Position numbers and translations under genes: made by a program. A stretch of DNA of 64,000 bases, taken from Nitrospira sp. (GTDB lineage Bacteria; Nitrospirota; Nitrospiria; Nitrospirales; Nitrospiraceae). Below, in pieces: positions 16,421 through 25,976 of the stretch. Each line of letters begins with the position of its first letter. The first letter of the stretch is position 1. The notes under the pieces were generated by a model. The model did no database searches and was not told where the DNA came from. It saw nothing but the letters and a program-made list of their open reading frames with translations. The DNA is taken from contig JARFXO010000001.1 of assembly GCA_029194665.1 (NCBI GenBank), forward strand, positions 558,001 through 622,000, read 5' to 3'.

Positions 16421-16430
16421 TCCTGAATCG

Positions 16431-16901
16431 TTAGTTTAGCTTCGAAAGCGCAGCAAGAATGTCCTTGTCTTCTCGCGCCGTCTTGATTTCCTGGACCTTC
16501 GCGTAGGCGACCTTGCCGTTCTTATCGACGATCACGGTCGCACGTTTGGAACAATTTAGCGGTTCAAAATAGAGGCCATACGCCTTGGCCGTCGTCCGAT
16601 GGACGTCGGACAACAGGCGGTGCTTGAGGTCCATGGAGTCCGCCCAGGCCTTGTGGGAAAAGAAGCTGTCGCAGCTGACGCCGAACAGCTCGGCATTGGC
16701 TGACTGGAACTTGGGAAAGTCATCGCTCAAGCACTTGTTTTCGCCCTGGCACACAGGGCTCCAATCCAGCGGGTAAAAGCAGAGCACGACGTTTTTCTGG
16801 CCCTTGTAGTCGCTCAACTTTACGTCCTTCTGGTCTTGATCCTTGAGATTGAAGTCCGGGGCTGTATCGCCCACTTTGATTTCCGGTGCTACATCGCTCA
16901 T
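16431..16901 (-). CDS. Peroxiredoxin (AhpC/TSA family)
   Basis: The 156-residue protein is a thiol peroxidase. The peroxidatic Cys is C51 in [14 protein letters not shown], with the usual P-x3-T/S-x2-C spacing. A second Cys at position 57 may be resolving. [14 protein letters not shown] and [14 protein letters not shown] are also typical. It is cytosolic and reduces H2O2 or organic peroxides using thioredoxin, as known for the family. The start has a strong AGAAGGAGG upstream. A thioredoxin-like gene follows. Confidence 0.9.
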   Translation of the reverse strand: MSDVAPEIKVGDTAPDFNLKDQDQKDVKLSDYKGQKNVVLCFYPLDWSPVCQGENKCLSDDFPKFQSANAELFGVSCDSFFSHKAWADSMDLKHRLLSDVHRTTAKAYGLYFEPLNCSKRATVIVDKNGKVAYAKVQEIKTAREDKDILAALSKLN

Positions 16902-17013
16902 CGCAAACCTCCTTCTAGTAGATCTGTATGGGTGATTGCTGTACTGAGGTCTCGAATTGGAAGGGACCCCACCATGAACAATAAACTTTGTAACCTGTGG
17001 TTTAAACGGATGT

Positions 17014-17043
17014 CAACGGTCCGATAGGCCTATCGGACCGTTG
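17014..17043. repeat. Perfect 30-bp palindrome
   Basis: The arm CAACGGTCCGATAGG (17014-17028) is followed with no loop by its exact reverse complement (17029-17043). It lies between the peroxiredoxin promoter and the 3' end of the gene at 17253. There is no adjacent T-run, so a terminator is unlikely. It may be a target scar of a mobile repeat or a binding site. Confidence 0.75.
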
Positions 17044-17200
17044 AAAAAGTCCGCCAGCGACGTTCTCGCATCGCTCAGAGGCTCAACGTACCACCGGGCA
17101 AGAGCTGCCACAGCAGTTCGGGGCGGGGTGGGTGAAAAAGATACGCCTCGCCGCTTCGCTCGCTGCGGCCTTGCTGAACGAACCTTTTGAACAACCCGCG
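17041..17200. repeat. MITE-like intergenic repeat
   Basis: The stretch starts GTTGAAAAAGTCCGCCAGC and ends GCTGAACGAACCTTTTGAAC. Read on the opposite strand the end gives GTTCAAAAGGTTCGTTCAGC, so the termini are imperfect inverted repeats of about 19 bp. The interior has no coding frame of note. The length (about 160 bp) and structure fit a non-autonomous repeat. The remaining bases 17201-17252 show nothing. Confidence 0.5.
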
Positions 17201-17252
17201 AGCGACTAGACGTCAAACGGGAACTCGATAACATGTTGAGTGACCGACGGAC

Positions 17253-18005
17253 TTACGAGGCTTGAAGCTCTCGAAATCCCAACATTCGACCGGCTGGTGC
17301 GGCGGTCCGATAATTCCTGATGCGAATCGTGCGACGAAGCTGAGGAAGGTCGAGCGCTGATCCGACTTTTGGAGAATGTCCCACACGCAGCAATTCGCCG
17401 GCCGACTCAATCAGCACTTCCTTCGCTGCGCTGTCGGAAAGTCCTTTCGCCATAAACACTTCGACCTCGTCTAAGCCGAACTTGCTGAGTCCGAGTGAGT
17501 AGGACCACACCAGGTCCGGCCGAGAGGTGTCGTCATGGACGATGGACACATGGTCATCCAGAAGAAAGCTCATGAGCGTACGAGGCTGCCAGTCCGAGGG
17601 ATTGACGTACGCTTGAGTAATGACGTCATAGGCCGTGCCCTGTGACAACAGAGTCAGGCAACGAGCCAGGCGCGCAGCGAGTAGGACGGTATCGGGCATG
17701 TCGCGAGGCGAGGCGATGGACGGTGCGACGGCGCCCATGAGATCATGTTCCCAAGACAACTGCTTCATCACGTCGGCAGCATGGCTCATCGGGAGCGGCA
17801 TCACCACGTGAGCCGACCAAGGGCCTTGCGTCGCCTGCCAGGATTCTGCCGAGCCTTCCTCATGTCGAATGGCTAATGGAGCGCCATACTCCTGCTCATA
17901 GAGGAGCCTCAGCTCCTCGGTGGTCGGGGCAGTGCCACGATAGCCGATGAAATAGAGCGGAGGCCGTTTTGCCGATGGTTTTGGTGACTTTTTCCTGATT
18001 CTCAT
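17253..18005 (-). CDS. Conserved hypothetical protein (DUF4261-like)
   Basis: The 250-residue protein is basic at the N-terminus (MRIRKKSPKPSAKRPP) and otherwise soluble. A C-terminal segment SLGLSKFGLDEVEVFMAKGL resembles the T-x-GLxxFGxxDLEV element of DUF4261 proteins, which is the only family resemblance I see. No catalytic motif is obvious. It lies 19 bases downstream of bipA on the same strand and may be co-transcribed with it. Function unknown. Confidence 0.65.
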   Translation of the reverse strand: MRIRKKSPKPSAKRPPLYFIGYRGTAPTTEELRLLYEQEYGAPLAIRHEEGSAESWQATQGPWSAHVVMPLPMSHAADVMKQLSWEHDLMGAVAPSIASPRDMPDTVLLAARLARCLTLLSQGTAYDVITQAYVNPSDWQPRTLMSFLLDDHVSIVHDDTSRPDLVWSYSLGLSKFGLDEVEVFMAKGLSDSAAKEVLIESAGELLRVGHSPKVGSALDLPQLRRTIRIRNYRTAAPAGRMLGFRELQAS

Positions 18006-18024
18006 AACCGAGAGTTGTTCGGAA

Positions 18025-19881
18025 TTATTTACCGGCTTTCCGCGCCTTGCGGCGGTCTTCTGGATTCAGCAGCCGCTTCCGCAGACGAAGGTTCTGGGGG
18101 GTGATCTCGACCAACTCGTCGGCTCCGATGTACTCCAAAGCGAATTCCAGCGTCATTTCGCGCGGAGGGGTGAGCACCAAGGCTTCGTCGGAACCAGAGG
18201 CCCGCATGTTGGTGAGGTGCTTCTCCTTGCACACGTTCACATCCAGGTCCTCGTCTCGGCTGTTCTGGCCCACGACCATCCCTCGGTAGACGTCGACGCC
18301 GGGGCCGATGAACATGGCACCACGTTCCTGTGTCATGAAGATGGCATAACCCGTACTGACACCGTCTTCAAAGGCGACCAGCGAGCCATGTGGTGCCACG
18401 ATCAGGTCCCGCTCCTCCGCGGCTTCGTAAGCCGAGAACACATGGTGCATAATGACGGTCCCGCGGGTCTTCGCCAGGAGCGCGTTCTTCAGCCCCATGA
18501 TGCCTCTGGTCGGAATGTGGTACTCCAAATGCATCTCACTGGTGCCGACATCAGAGTGGATGAGCCGCATGTGTCGCATCTCGCCGCGACGTTTGCCGAT
18601 CTCTTCGATGACCGTGCCTTGATAGTTTTCCGGCACCTGGATGGTCAACTCTTCGTACGGCTCCATGACGGCGCCGCCTTCACGATGGAGAATGACTTCT
18701 GGTTGCGAGACTTGAAGCTCGTACCCTTCCCGTCGCATCTGTTCGATCAACACGGCGAGATGGAGTTCGCCTCGCCCCGCCACAAGGAAGCGGTCGGCGC
18801 TGTCCGTCTCATTGACGCGGAGCGACACATTGGTTTCCAGCTCCTTGAACAAGCGCTCACGCAAATGGCGTGACGTCAGAAACTTGCCTTCACGTCCGGC
18901 GAAGGGACTGTTATTCACCGAGAAGGTCATCTGAACCGTCGGCTCGTCGATCGAGACGCGCGGGAGGGCGACCGGACGCTCGGCGTCGGCGATGGTATCG
19001 CCGATGCTCACCTCATCAAGCCCCGCCACTGCGACGATCTCTCCGGCGGCTGCCTGTTCGGTGTCGGCTCGTTCAAGGCCCGAATAGACCGCGAGGTCGG
19101 ACACTTTTCCGGGAATCTGCGCGCCGTTCTTGCCGAGGACCATGACATTCTGCCGCCGGGCGATTGAACCGGACTGGATCTTGCCGATCCCCATCTTGCC
19201 TTTGTAGGGATCTTGCACAAGGGCCAGCACAAGAATTTGGAGCGGGGCCTCGACGGTAATGGCTGGAGCTGGGATCTTCTCCAGCACGGTGTCGAGTAAT
19301 GGTCTGATGTCGGTACCCGGCTTGTTGACATCGAGCGTGGCGATCCCCTTGATCGCCGACGTGTAGACGATCGGAAAGTCGAGTTGTTCGTCGGTGGCTC
19401 CCAGATGGACGAACAGGTCGAAGGTGCGGTTGACGACGTCGTCGATGACGGCGTCCGGCCGGTCGATCTTGTTGATGACGACGATGGCTTTGTGCCCAAG
19501 CGCCAAGGCTTTCCGCAACACGAAGGTCGTTTGCGGCATGGGGCCCTCTTTCGCATCGACCAAAATCAATACGCCGTCCACCATCCGGAGCGTGCGTTCC
19601 ACTTCACCCCCGAAATCGGCATGGCCCGGAGTATCGACAATGTTGATTTTCACCCCGTTGTAGATGACGCTGGCGTTTTTAGCCCGGATCGTAATCCCAC
19701 GCTCCCGTTCCTGGTCCATCGAGTCCATGATGCGTTCGCCCATATCGTCGATCTTGCGATGGACGTGAGTTTGACGGAGCACCGCATCGACCAAGGTTGT
19801 TTTGCCGTGATCGACGTGGGCGATAATGGCGATATTCCGAATATCACTGCGACGGTCATGGGGGGCGCGTACTGTGGTCAT
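18025..19881 (-). CDS. bipA: Ribosome-associated GTPase BipA/TypA
   Basis: The 618-residue protein is a translational GTPase of the EF-G superfamily. G1 is [10 protein letters not shown], the switch I region contains [11 protein letters not shown]3 is [14 protein letters not shown] and G4 is NKIDRPDA. The C-terminal half has the TypA-specific region with [14 protein letters not shown] and [10 protein letters not shown]. In the family it binds 70S ribosomes and assists 50S assembly, especially in cold or stress. Length is normal. A terminator-like hairpin lies 24-53 bases upstream of its start and could attenuate it. Confidence 0.95.
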   Translation of the reverse strand: MTTVRAPHDRRSDIRNIAIIAHVDHGKTTLVDAVLRQTHVHRKIDDMGERIMDSMDQERERGITIRAKNASVIYNGVKINIVDTPGHADFGGEVERTLRMVDGVLILVDAKEGPMPQTTFVLRKALALGHKAIVVINKIDRPDAVIDDVVNRTFDLFVHLGATDEQLDFPIVYTSAIKGIATLDVNKPGTDIRPLLDTVLEKIPAPAITVEAPLQILVLALVQDPYKGKMGIGKIQSGSIARRQNVMVLGKNGAQIPGKVSDLAVYSGLERADTEQAAAGEIVAVAGLDEVSIGDTIADAERPVALPRVSIDEPTVQMTFSVNNSPFAGREGKFLTSRHLRERLFKELETNVSLRVNETDSADRFLVAGRGELHLAVLIEQMRREGYELQVSQPEVILHREGGAVMEPYEELTIQVPENYQGTVIEEIGKRRGEMRHMRLIHSDVGTSEMHLEYHIPTRGIMGLKNALLAKTRGTVIMHHVFSAYEAAEERDLIVAPHGSLVAFEDGVSTGYAIFMTQERGAMFIGPGVDVYRGMVVGQNSRDEDLDVNVCKEKHLTNMRASGSDEALVLTPPREMTLEFALEYIGADELVEITPQNLRLRKRLLNPEDRRKARKAGK

Positions 19882-19904
19882 AATGACGATATGTTCCTGA
19901 TGAC

Positions 19905-19934
19905 AAAAAAAAGACGCCCTGAGAGCGAGGCGTC
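19905..19934 (-). terminator. Intrinsic terminator or attenuator upstream of bipA
   Basis: On the minus strand GACGCC...GGCGTC (stem 19913-19918 with 19929-19934, 10-base loop) is followed immediately by eight T (19905-19912). The stem is only six GC-rich pairs but the placement is classical. It precedes the bipA start by about 24 bases, so a transcript from upstream would be stopped before bipA unless anti-terminated. The rest of the gap 19935-20192 shows no convincing gene. Confidence 0.6.
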
Positions 19935-20192
19935 GTTACCACTATAGCTGAACTCTATTCTCTCAAACAAGTGAATATAAACGAATGCGGAGAATAACCT
20001 CAAGAGACAAAAATCGAACAGGCGGTGAAGATGATCCAACATGTGCCGAATGTCACGACCGCTCGCAGCGATACACCGGTCATCCTCCCTGTGCGTCACG
20101 ACGTAGAGACCGACGACCATGTTGGCCGGCGAAAGGGCCGCACCAAAGCCAGCCGTGCCATGCCGCTGTCGTGACTGCCAGGATGAACGGGA

Positions 20193-21251
20193 TCAGGACG
20201 TTGAACTTGGCACCGAGGAACTGCGTGAGGTGGTGTGATCGAATACGGATTCCCACTGACGCACCTTGTCCTCCGCCTCTTCGCGCTCGGTGAGGACAGC
20301 TGCCATCACCAGCATGATGATGCTGAGGACGCCCATGAAGACTTGCAGGAGCAGCAGGGACGACTCGACGGTCGGCTGGGCGAACGGACCGGTGCCCTGA
20401 GCTGTGCCGACGACAGCGAGGGCGCTCACCGGAACGAGGGCCGTCGCCGCTCCGTGCAGGCCAAAGCGGAAGGTGGCCCACAACAGAAGTGGAATGATCA
20501 GATAGGTCAGCGGAGTGAGGAGGCCGGGAATGGGCGAGAGGATGCCGAAGATGACGCACGCCAGCGTCGACAACAACAGAAGCAGCAGTGTGGCCTCTGC
20601 CAGTCGGAGTGGGTGCCAATCGACTGAAGGCCGGCGACTCCAGGTCAGAATAAACGATCCCACCGTGAGAACGCCCATCATATCGCCTAGCCACCATGTC
20701 CACCAGATGAAGGTGATGGTTTTGGCCGGTGCGAACCCCGCCACATATAGGCTGGCGACCCCGAAGGTGGCGGCGATGAGACACACGAACATCGCCACGC
20801 CTGCGAACGTGAAAGCATGGACCGCTTGCTGGAAGGGACGAACTGAGCCGGTCCAGCGCCGCACGAGAAAGTTCCCCGCCAAAGCCTGGAGAGTGGAGCC
20901 GCCGGCGATGCCTGCTGACACGAACAGGTGGGCCGACAGGGGGAACAGGTTGGTCGTGGTAAAGCCGTCAAAAAAATTCGCCAGAAACGCCCCCAGCCAG
21001 ACGCCTGGCCAGACCTGCTGTCCGTACAACAGCAAAGCGGCAAGGGCGATGCCAGCCGGAGGCCATAGCGCCGGCGCCTTGTTCTCCGGCGGCAAGGTCA
21101 GCATCGGCTCCAGCCTGGCCGTGGCGACGTACAAGGCGGCAAGGGCCAGCACCAGGGCCAGCCACCGCAGCCAGCTCGAAGTAGAGCGTCTCTCCGTCAA
21201 AGTTCCTTTCTTCGCCGACGCTAAGGCCGGAAGCCCAGCCTCTAACCGCAA
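20193..21251 (-). CDS. MASE1-domain membrane protein without an output domain
   Basis: The 352-residue frame is almost entirely hydrophobic, with about eight membrane segments. It carries the MASE1 hallmarks ALWPPAGIALAALLLYG and VWPGVWLGAFLANFF. MASE1 domains normally precede PAS, histidine kinase or GGDEF domains. Here the frame passes a short linker, REEAEDKVRQWESVFDHT, where a PAS domain would begin. It then ends after an unrelated-looking SRSSSVPSSTS. This suggests a truncation or frameshift. No ATG is near the start; a TTG at 21251 or one 45 bases downstream after AAAGGA could serve. Confidence 0.7.
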   Translation of the reverse strand: MRLEAGLPALASAKKGTLTERRSTSSWLRWLALVLALAALYVATARLEPMLTLPPENKAPALWPPAGIALAALLLYGQQVWPGVWLGAFLANFFDGFTTTNLFPLSAHLFVSAGIAGGSTLQALAGNFLVRRWTGSVRPFQQAVHAFTFAGVAMFVCLIAATFGVASLYVAGFAPAKTITFIWWTWWLGDMMGVLTVGSFILTWSRRPSVDWHPLRLAEATLLLLLLSTLACVIFGILSPIPGLLTPLTYLIIPLLLWATFRFGLHGAATALVPVSALAVVGTAQGTGPFAQPTVESSLLLLQVFMGVLSIIMLVMAAVLTEREEAEDKVRQWESVFDHTTSRSSSVPSSTS

Positions 21252-21489
21252 AGCGCGGATCAGGCAGGCATGGCTCGTGGCTGGGCGGGATTCTCTTTCT
21301 TTATCTCATGAAGAGGCAGAAGCAAAAGGAAATTGCTAAACTGACCGACCCGTTGTGGTTATGTCTCTTTGGGTTTGAGGTTCCACGGCGATCACTTAGG
21401 CGACGTTGGCGGCGGAAGCTTGAGTTTTGTAAGGACGCATTGTAAGGTTTTCCAGCCTCGCAGATCAGACTTCCCAGGAGTGAGTCTTC

Positions 21490-23901
21490 ATGCCACGCGA
21501 TGACCCGTTCTTTGAAATTCAGACAAGGCCGCCTCGTCGCCTGCGTCGGTGGCAGATCGCCTTGATTGGTCTGGTGGCCGCCACCATCGTAGGAGTCACG
21601 ATGGTCGCAGGAATCATCTGGCACTTTTCCCAAGATCTTCCATCGCTCGACCTACTCCAAAACTATCAACCGAGTTTGGTCACCACCGTCTATTCGGATG
21701 ATCGTCAACCCATCGGCCAGTTCTATATCGAGCGCCGCATCCTGACTCCGCTCCCTGAAATTCCAAAAACACTGACACAGGCCGTCATTGCGACGGAGGA
21801 CGCGCGGTTTTTCGAGCATCCGGGATTGGACTTTATCGGGATGCTCCGGGCGGCTTGGACGAACATTCGCCATGGAGGGAAGAAGGTCGAAGGCGCCAGC
21901 ACGATCACGCAACAGTTGGCTCGTTCGCTCTTTCTCTCGTCCGAGCGGTCCTACGAACGGAAGATTCGTGAGCTTGTTCTCGCGTACAAAATGGAGGTGG
22001 TCTCCGGTAAGGAACAGATCCTTGAAACCTACTTAAACCAGATCTATTTCGGGCAGGGAGCCTATGGCGTCGGCTCCGCGGCTCATTCCTATTTCGGAAA
22101 AGACGTCAGATCTCTGACTCTTGCCGAATCCGCATTCTTAGGCGGTCTGCCGAAGTCGCCGAGCCGGTTTTCTCCTTTTACCGCCTATGATTTGGCGAAG
22201 AAGCGCCAAGAGCATGTTCTCGCCAGAATGGAGGAAGTTGGGTTTATCAAAGCGGCGGAACGGGAGACGGCTGCTCGTGAAAAGCTGAATTTCCATCGAC
22301 CGGGAAGCGAACACCTTGCGCCGTATTTCGTTGAATACGTCCGTCAACTGCTCGTGGCGAAGTACGGGGAATCGATGGTGTACAAAGGCGGTCTCCAAAT
22401 TTACACGACCTTGAATTTGGAGATGCAAAAAGCGGCGGAGGCAGCGCTCTTGAACGGGGCTCGCGAGCTCGACAAACGGGAAGGGTGGCGAGGGCCTCGA
22501 CGATCCGTCGATTTGGCGACTTTCCAGCCATCGGGCCTGACCCAGACGGATCAGCTGCTCAAACCCGGTTATCTGGGTGAAGGGGTCGTCTTGAAGGTTG
22601 CGAAGGATCACTATGTGGTTCAAGTCGGCGCATTTACCGCGAAACTGACGTTTGACGACATGGCGTGGGCCAAGCGGATTCTCAAGGGGCCGGATCCCGC
22701 AGTGGATTTCGTCGTGAACCCGAATCTCAAGCAACTCCTGAAGCCCGGGGATGTCATCGAAATCGGCGTGAAACGACTCACCAAGGATGGAGTGCAACTC
22801 ACACTGGAGCAGACGCCGATCGTCGAAGGAGGACTGATTGCGATCGATCCCAAAGGGGGTGCGATTCGGGCGATGGTGGGCGGCTATGATTTCTCCCGCA
22901 GTGAATACAACCGGGCGGTGCAGGCTCATCGCCAGCCGGGGTCCGCGTTCAAACCTCTCATTTATGCGACTGCGATGAGTCAAGGATTGAGCCCCGCCAC
23001 ACAGATCCTCGATGCCCCGGTCGTCTACGAGCAGGAAGAAGAGGACAAGATTTGGAAGCCGGAGAACTACGGTCGGAGGTTTCACGGCATGGTGAGCCTC
23101 AGAGATGCGTTGGCTCAGTCACACAATCTTGCGACGGTTCGGCTGTTGGACAAGGTCGGCGTGAAAAACGTGATCGAGCTCTCGCGCACCGTCGGGGTCA
23201 CGAGTCCGCTTCCCGCCGATCTATCCCTGGGACTCGGCACATCGTCGGTGGGCTTGATGGAGTTGACGTCGGTGTACGGTGTGTTTTTGAACCAGGGGAA
23301 TCGAGCGGAACCCTTTGCGGTCCAATCGGTCAAGGATAACCAGGGGAAGACGATTGAAGTGACCGAGCCTGAGCCTCATGAAGTCATCTCCAAAGAAACC
23401 GCTTATTTGATCACCAACATGATGGAGGATGTCGTGCAGAGGGGAACCGGGCAGTCGGCAAAGATTCTGGGACGTCCGATCGCCGGGAAAACCGGCACGA
23501 CGAACGACTACATCAATGCTTGGTTTATCGGTGGCACACCGAATCTGGTCGCCGGTGTCTATGTCGGTTTCGACGATCGCCGCTCACTGGGAGAGAGCGA
23601 AACCGGAGCCCGTTCAGCCTTACCGATCTGGAACGCTTTCATGAAAGAGGCGCTTAAGCAGCTTCCCGTTGTCCCGTTCGAGATTCCTGACGGGGTGACT
23701 TTTGTGAAAGTCGATGCCGCGACCGGACTCCTGGAGTCAGAGCAAGAAGGAGAAGAGCAGAAGGGAACGGTTGAACTCTTTGCGAAGGGGAGTGAGCCGA
23801 CTCAGGCGGCGCAGCGTCGGTTGGATCCAACGGATTTCTATAAGCTTGATCAGATCCCAGAAGGTCAACCGATCGGAGACGACAACTTGCAACCGCCGTG
23901 A
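21490..23901 (+). CDS. mrcA: Class A penicillin-binding protein 1A
   Basis: The 803-residue bifunctional enzyme polymerises and cross-links peptidoglycan at the inner membrane's outer face. A cytoplasmic N-terminus is followed by one membrane anchor at residues about 20-42. The glycosyltransferase domain has ATEDARFFEHPGLDF and GASTITQQLARSLFLS. The transpeptidase domain has the Ser motif in RQPGSAFKPLIYA (SxxK), SHN in LAQSHNLATV and KTGTTNDY. An OB-like insert lies between them. Length is normal. The ATG follows CCCAGGAGTG. The 238-base spacer before it is shared with the divergent MASE1 gene. Confidence 0.94.
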   Translation: MPRDDPFFEIQTRPPRRLRRWQIALIGLVAATIVGVTMVAGIIWHFSQDLPSLDLLQNYQPSLVTTVYSDDRQPIGQFYIERRILTPLPEIPKTLTQAVIATEDARFFEHPGLDFIGMLRAAWTNIRHGGKKVEGASTITQQLARSLFLSSERSYERKIRELVLAYKMEVVSGKEQILETYLNQIYFGQGAYGVGSAAHSYFGKDVRSLTLAESAFLGGLPKSPSRFSPFTAYDLAKKRQEHVLARMEEVGFIKAAERETAAREKLNFHRPGSEHLAPYFVEYVRQLLVAKYGESMVYKGGLQIYTTLNLEMQKAAEAALLNGARELDKREGWRGPRRSVDLATFQPSGLTQTDQLLKPGYLGEGVVLKVAKDHYVVQVGAFTAKLTFDDMAWAKRILKGPDPAVDFVVNPNLKQLLKPGDVIEIGVKRLTKDGVQLTLEQTPIVEGGLIAIDPKGGAIRAMVGGYDFSRSEYNRAVQAHRQPGSAFKPLIYATAMSQGLSPATQILDAPVVYEQEEEDKIWKPENYGRRFHGMVSLRDALAQSHNLATVRLLDKVGVKNVIELSRTVGVTSPLPADLSLGLGTSSVGLMELTSVYGVFLNQGNRAEPFAVQSVKDNQGKTIEVTEPEPHEVISKETAYLITNMMEDVVQRGTGQSAKILGRPIAGKTGTTNDYINAWFIGGTPNLVAGVYVGFDDRRSLGESETGARSALPIWNAFMKEALKQLPVVPFEIPDGVTFVKVDAATGLLESEQEGEEQKGTVELFAKGSEPTQAAQRRLDPTDFYKLDQIPEGQPIGDDNLQPP

Positions 23902-24117
23902 CTATGACTTCGAATCTTGATATTCCTCGTGCCAAGCCATCTGAATCGTCTCCAGAATCTTCTCGTTCGACTTCTTGGGATCGTCCCGAAATTCCGACAG
24001 CGCAACGACCCAGGCATGCATGTCGGTAAAGCGTACCGTGAGGGGATCCGCCTCAGGGTGTTCTTCTACCAGCCGGATGGCGATCTCTTCGGCATCTTGC
24101 CACTTCAGGTCCATCAT
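23902..24117 (-). CDS. iscX: Fe-S assembly protein IscX
   Basis: The 71-residue acidic protein has the IscX pattern LKWQDAEEIAIRLVEEHP, then DPLTVRFTDMHAWVVAL, then FRDDPKKSNEKILETIQMAW. IscX binds IscS and acts as an iron-dependent regulator of cluster assembly in known systems. It is the last gene of the ISC operon, 13 bases after hscA. Its stop codon abuts that of the convergent PBP gene. Confidence 0.92.
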   Translation of the reverse strand: MMDLKWQDAEEIAIRLVEEHPEADPLTVRFTDMHAWVVALSEFRDDPKKSNEKILETIQMAWHEEYQDSKS

Positions 24118-24130
24118 CGTCCCCCCACGG

Positions 24131-25951
24131 TCACGACACCTCAGACACTTTTTTCCCCTGCAGACCTTTCTTAAGAGAATCGTCGAGCATCACGGTGTTC
24201 AAATGCTTTGCGGCCTGTTCGAGTTCAACCATGCGCGCACGGATGGCACGGGGATCCGTCCCGTCCTTTGCGGTGGACAACTGCGACAATGCGGCGCGGA
24301 TCGCATCGGTTTCCTCACGCGCCACCAGATGTCCTGCTTCCGCCAATGATTTATCGGTGGTCTTGAATAAGGATTCGGCATCTAATCGAGCTTCGATCAG
24401 CTTGCGAGCGCCGATGTCCTCTGCCGCAAACTTAAACGAGTCCTCGATCATCCTCTCCACTTCCATGTCGGACAATCCATAGGAGGGTTTGACCTCGATC
24501 GACTGGCTTTGGCCCGTCCGCATGTCCGCCGCCGTGACATTCAAGATTCCGTTGGCATCGATCAAAAACGTCACCTCGATGCGCGGTACGCCGGCTGGGA
24601 GGGGCGGTACTTTAAGACGGAATCGTGCCAAGCTCCGGTTGTCTTTGACGAGTTCGCGCTCACCTTGCAGGATATGAATGTCCACTCCGGTCTGACCGTC
24701 CACATAGGTCGTGAACATTTCCTTGGCGCTCGCCGGAATGGTCGTGTTCCGGCGGATCAGGCTGCTCATGACGCCGCCCATCGTTTCGATGCCGAGAGAC
24801 AGGGGCGTCACATCCAGCAACAACATGTCTGTTGTCCCGCCGCTGAGAATATCGGCTTGCACAGCCGCGCCCAGTGCGACGACTTCGTCCGGATTCAAGT
24901 GGCAATGTGGAGGTTTTCCGAACAGGGCTTCCACGCGCTGCCGAACCAACGGCATGCGAGTAGACCCGCCCACCAAGACCACTTCATCGATGTCTTTCGG
25001 GGTGAGCCCGGCGTCTTTTATTGCCATACGACAGGGAGCTAACGTACGCTCAATCACACTCGCCGCCAGGGGTTCGAGCTGATCACGCGTCAGCTCTCTG
25101 GTGAAGCATCCTTTGTCCTCCGGGAGCTCAATCGCTATATCGGTCCTCAACTCATCTGTCAGGCGTATCTTGGCCCGCTCAGCTTCCAGCCGGACGGCCT
25201 GCATGTGATCGGGGTAGCCGCTTATGTCGATTCCTTCTCGCTCTCGAATTTCCGCAATAAAGAGATCAACTAATACGCGATCGACATCGTCTCCCCCCAG
25301 GTGAGTATCTCCGTTGGTTGCGAGCACCTCAAAGATACCGTCCTTCAATTTCAGGATCGATATATCGAGCGTGCCGCCTCCGAAATCATACACGGCGATC
25401 GTGCCTTGCGTGTTTTTCTGAAGTCCGTAGGCCAAAGAGGCGGCGGTCGGCTCATTGATGATCCTCAAGACTTCCAACCCGGCAATGAGACCGGCGTCTT
25501 TGGTGGCCTGTCGCTGGCTGTCGTTAAAGTAGGCTGGAACAGTAATGACGGCCTTCGTGATGCTTTCGCCGAGGTACGCCTCCGCCCGCAGCTTCAATTC
25601 TTTGAGGATCATGGCGGAGATCTGGGGCGGCGAATAGCTTTTCTGGCCGAGCCTGATCCGGATGACACCGCCTGTTTCAGTGAGACTGTATGGAAAGTAT
25701 GACAGCTCGTCTTGGACATCGGCCAACCCTTTGCCCATGAACCGCTTCACGGAATAGACTGTGCGCTCTGGATTTCTGGTTAAGTGCTCCTTCGCCGGGT
25801 CTCCCACGATCAAACCATTGTCCGTTAAGGCCACGACCGAAGGCACCATCGTCCGACCATGACGGTCCGGGATGATGCAGGGCTGTCCGTCATGCATGTA
25901 CGCAACCAGCGAATTGGTTGTGCCGAGGTCGATGCCGACTATTCTTGCCAT
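24131..25951 (-). CDS. hscA: Hsp70-type chaperone HscA for Fe-S cluster transfer
   Basis: The 606-residue protein is an Hsp70. The ATPase domain has GIDLGTTNSLVAYMHDG, VPAYFNDSQRQATKDAG, YDFGGGTLDISIL and VVLVGGSTRMPLVRQRV. The substrate domain includes NTTIPASAKEMFTTYVDGQ. It is placed as HscA rather than DnaK because it sits between hscB and iscX. Its length is shorter than DnaK and matches HscA. It releases clusters from IscU by binding LPPVK, which is present in the IscU here. Confidence 0.93.
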   Translation of the reverse strand: MARIVGIDLGTTNSLVAYMHDGQPCIIPDRHGRTMVPSVVALTDNGLIVGDPAKEHLTRNPERTVYSVKRFMGKGLADVQDELSYFPYSLTETGGVIRIRLGQKSYSPPQISAMILKELKLRAEAYLGESITKAVITVPAYFNDSQRQATKDAGLIAGLEVLRIINEPTAASLAYGLQKNTQGTIAVYDFGGGTLDISILKLKDGIFEVLATNGDTHLGGDDVDRVLVDLFIAEIREREGIDISGYPDHMQAVRLEAERAKIRLTDELRTDIAIELPEDKGCFTRELTRDQLEPLAASVIERTLAPCRMAIKDAGLTPKDIDEVVLVGGSTRMPLVRQRVEALFGKPPHCHLNPDEVVALGAAVQADILSGGTTDMLLLDVTPLSLGIETMGGVMSSLIRRNTTIPASAKEMFTTYVDGQTGVDIHILQGERELVKDNRSLARFRLKVPPLPAGVPRIEVTFLIDANGILNVTAADMRTGQSQSIEVKPSYGLSDMEVERMIEDSFKFAAEDIGARKLIEARLDAESLFKTTDKSLAEAGHLVAREETDAIRAALSQLSTAKDGTDPRAIRARMVELEQAAKHLNTVMLDDSLKKGLQGKKVSEVS

Positions 25952-25976
25952 ATCACGGGTGTTGAAAAAGAGCTTC

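Noticed and set aside
19878-20120. 80-codon minus frame upstream of bipA
   Set aside because: Its end overlaps the bipA start and includes the terminator sequence; composition looks non-coding.
20080-20784. 234-codon minus frame overlapping the MASE1 gene
   Set aside because: Runs in another frame of the same strand and is Arg/His-rich, as expected from a shadow of hydrophobic coding DNA. Its end could hold a broken sensor tail but no PAS motif was found.
22138-23085. 315-codon minus frame inside the PBP gene
   Set aside because: Fully antisense to a clearly conserved enzyme; no independent support.
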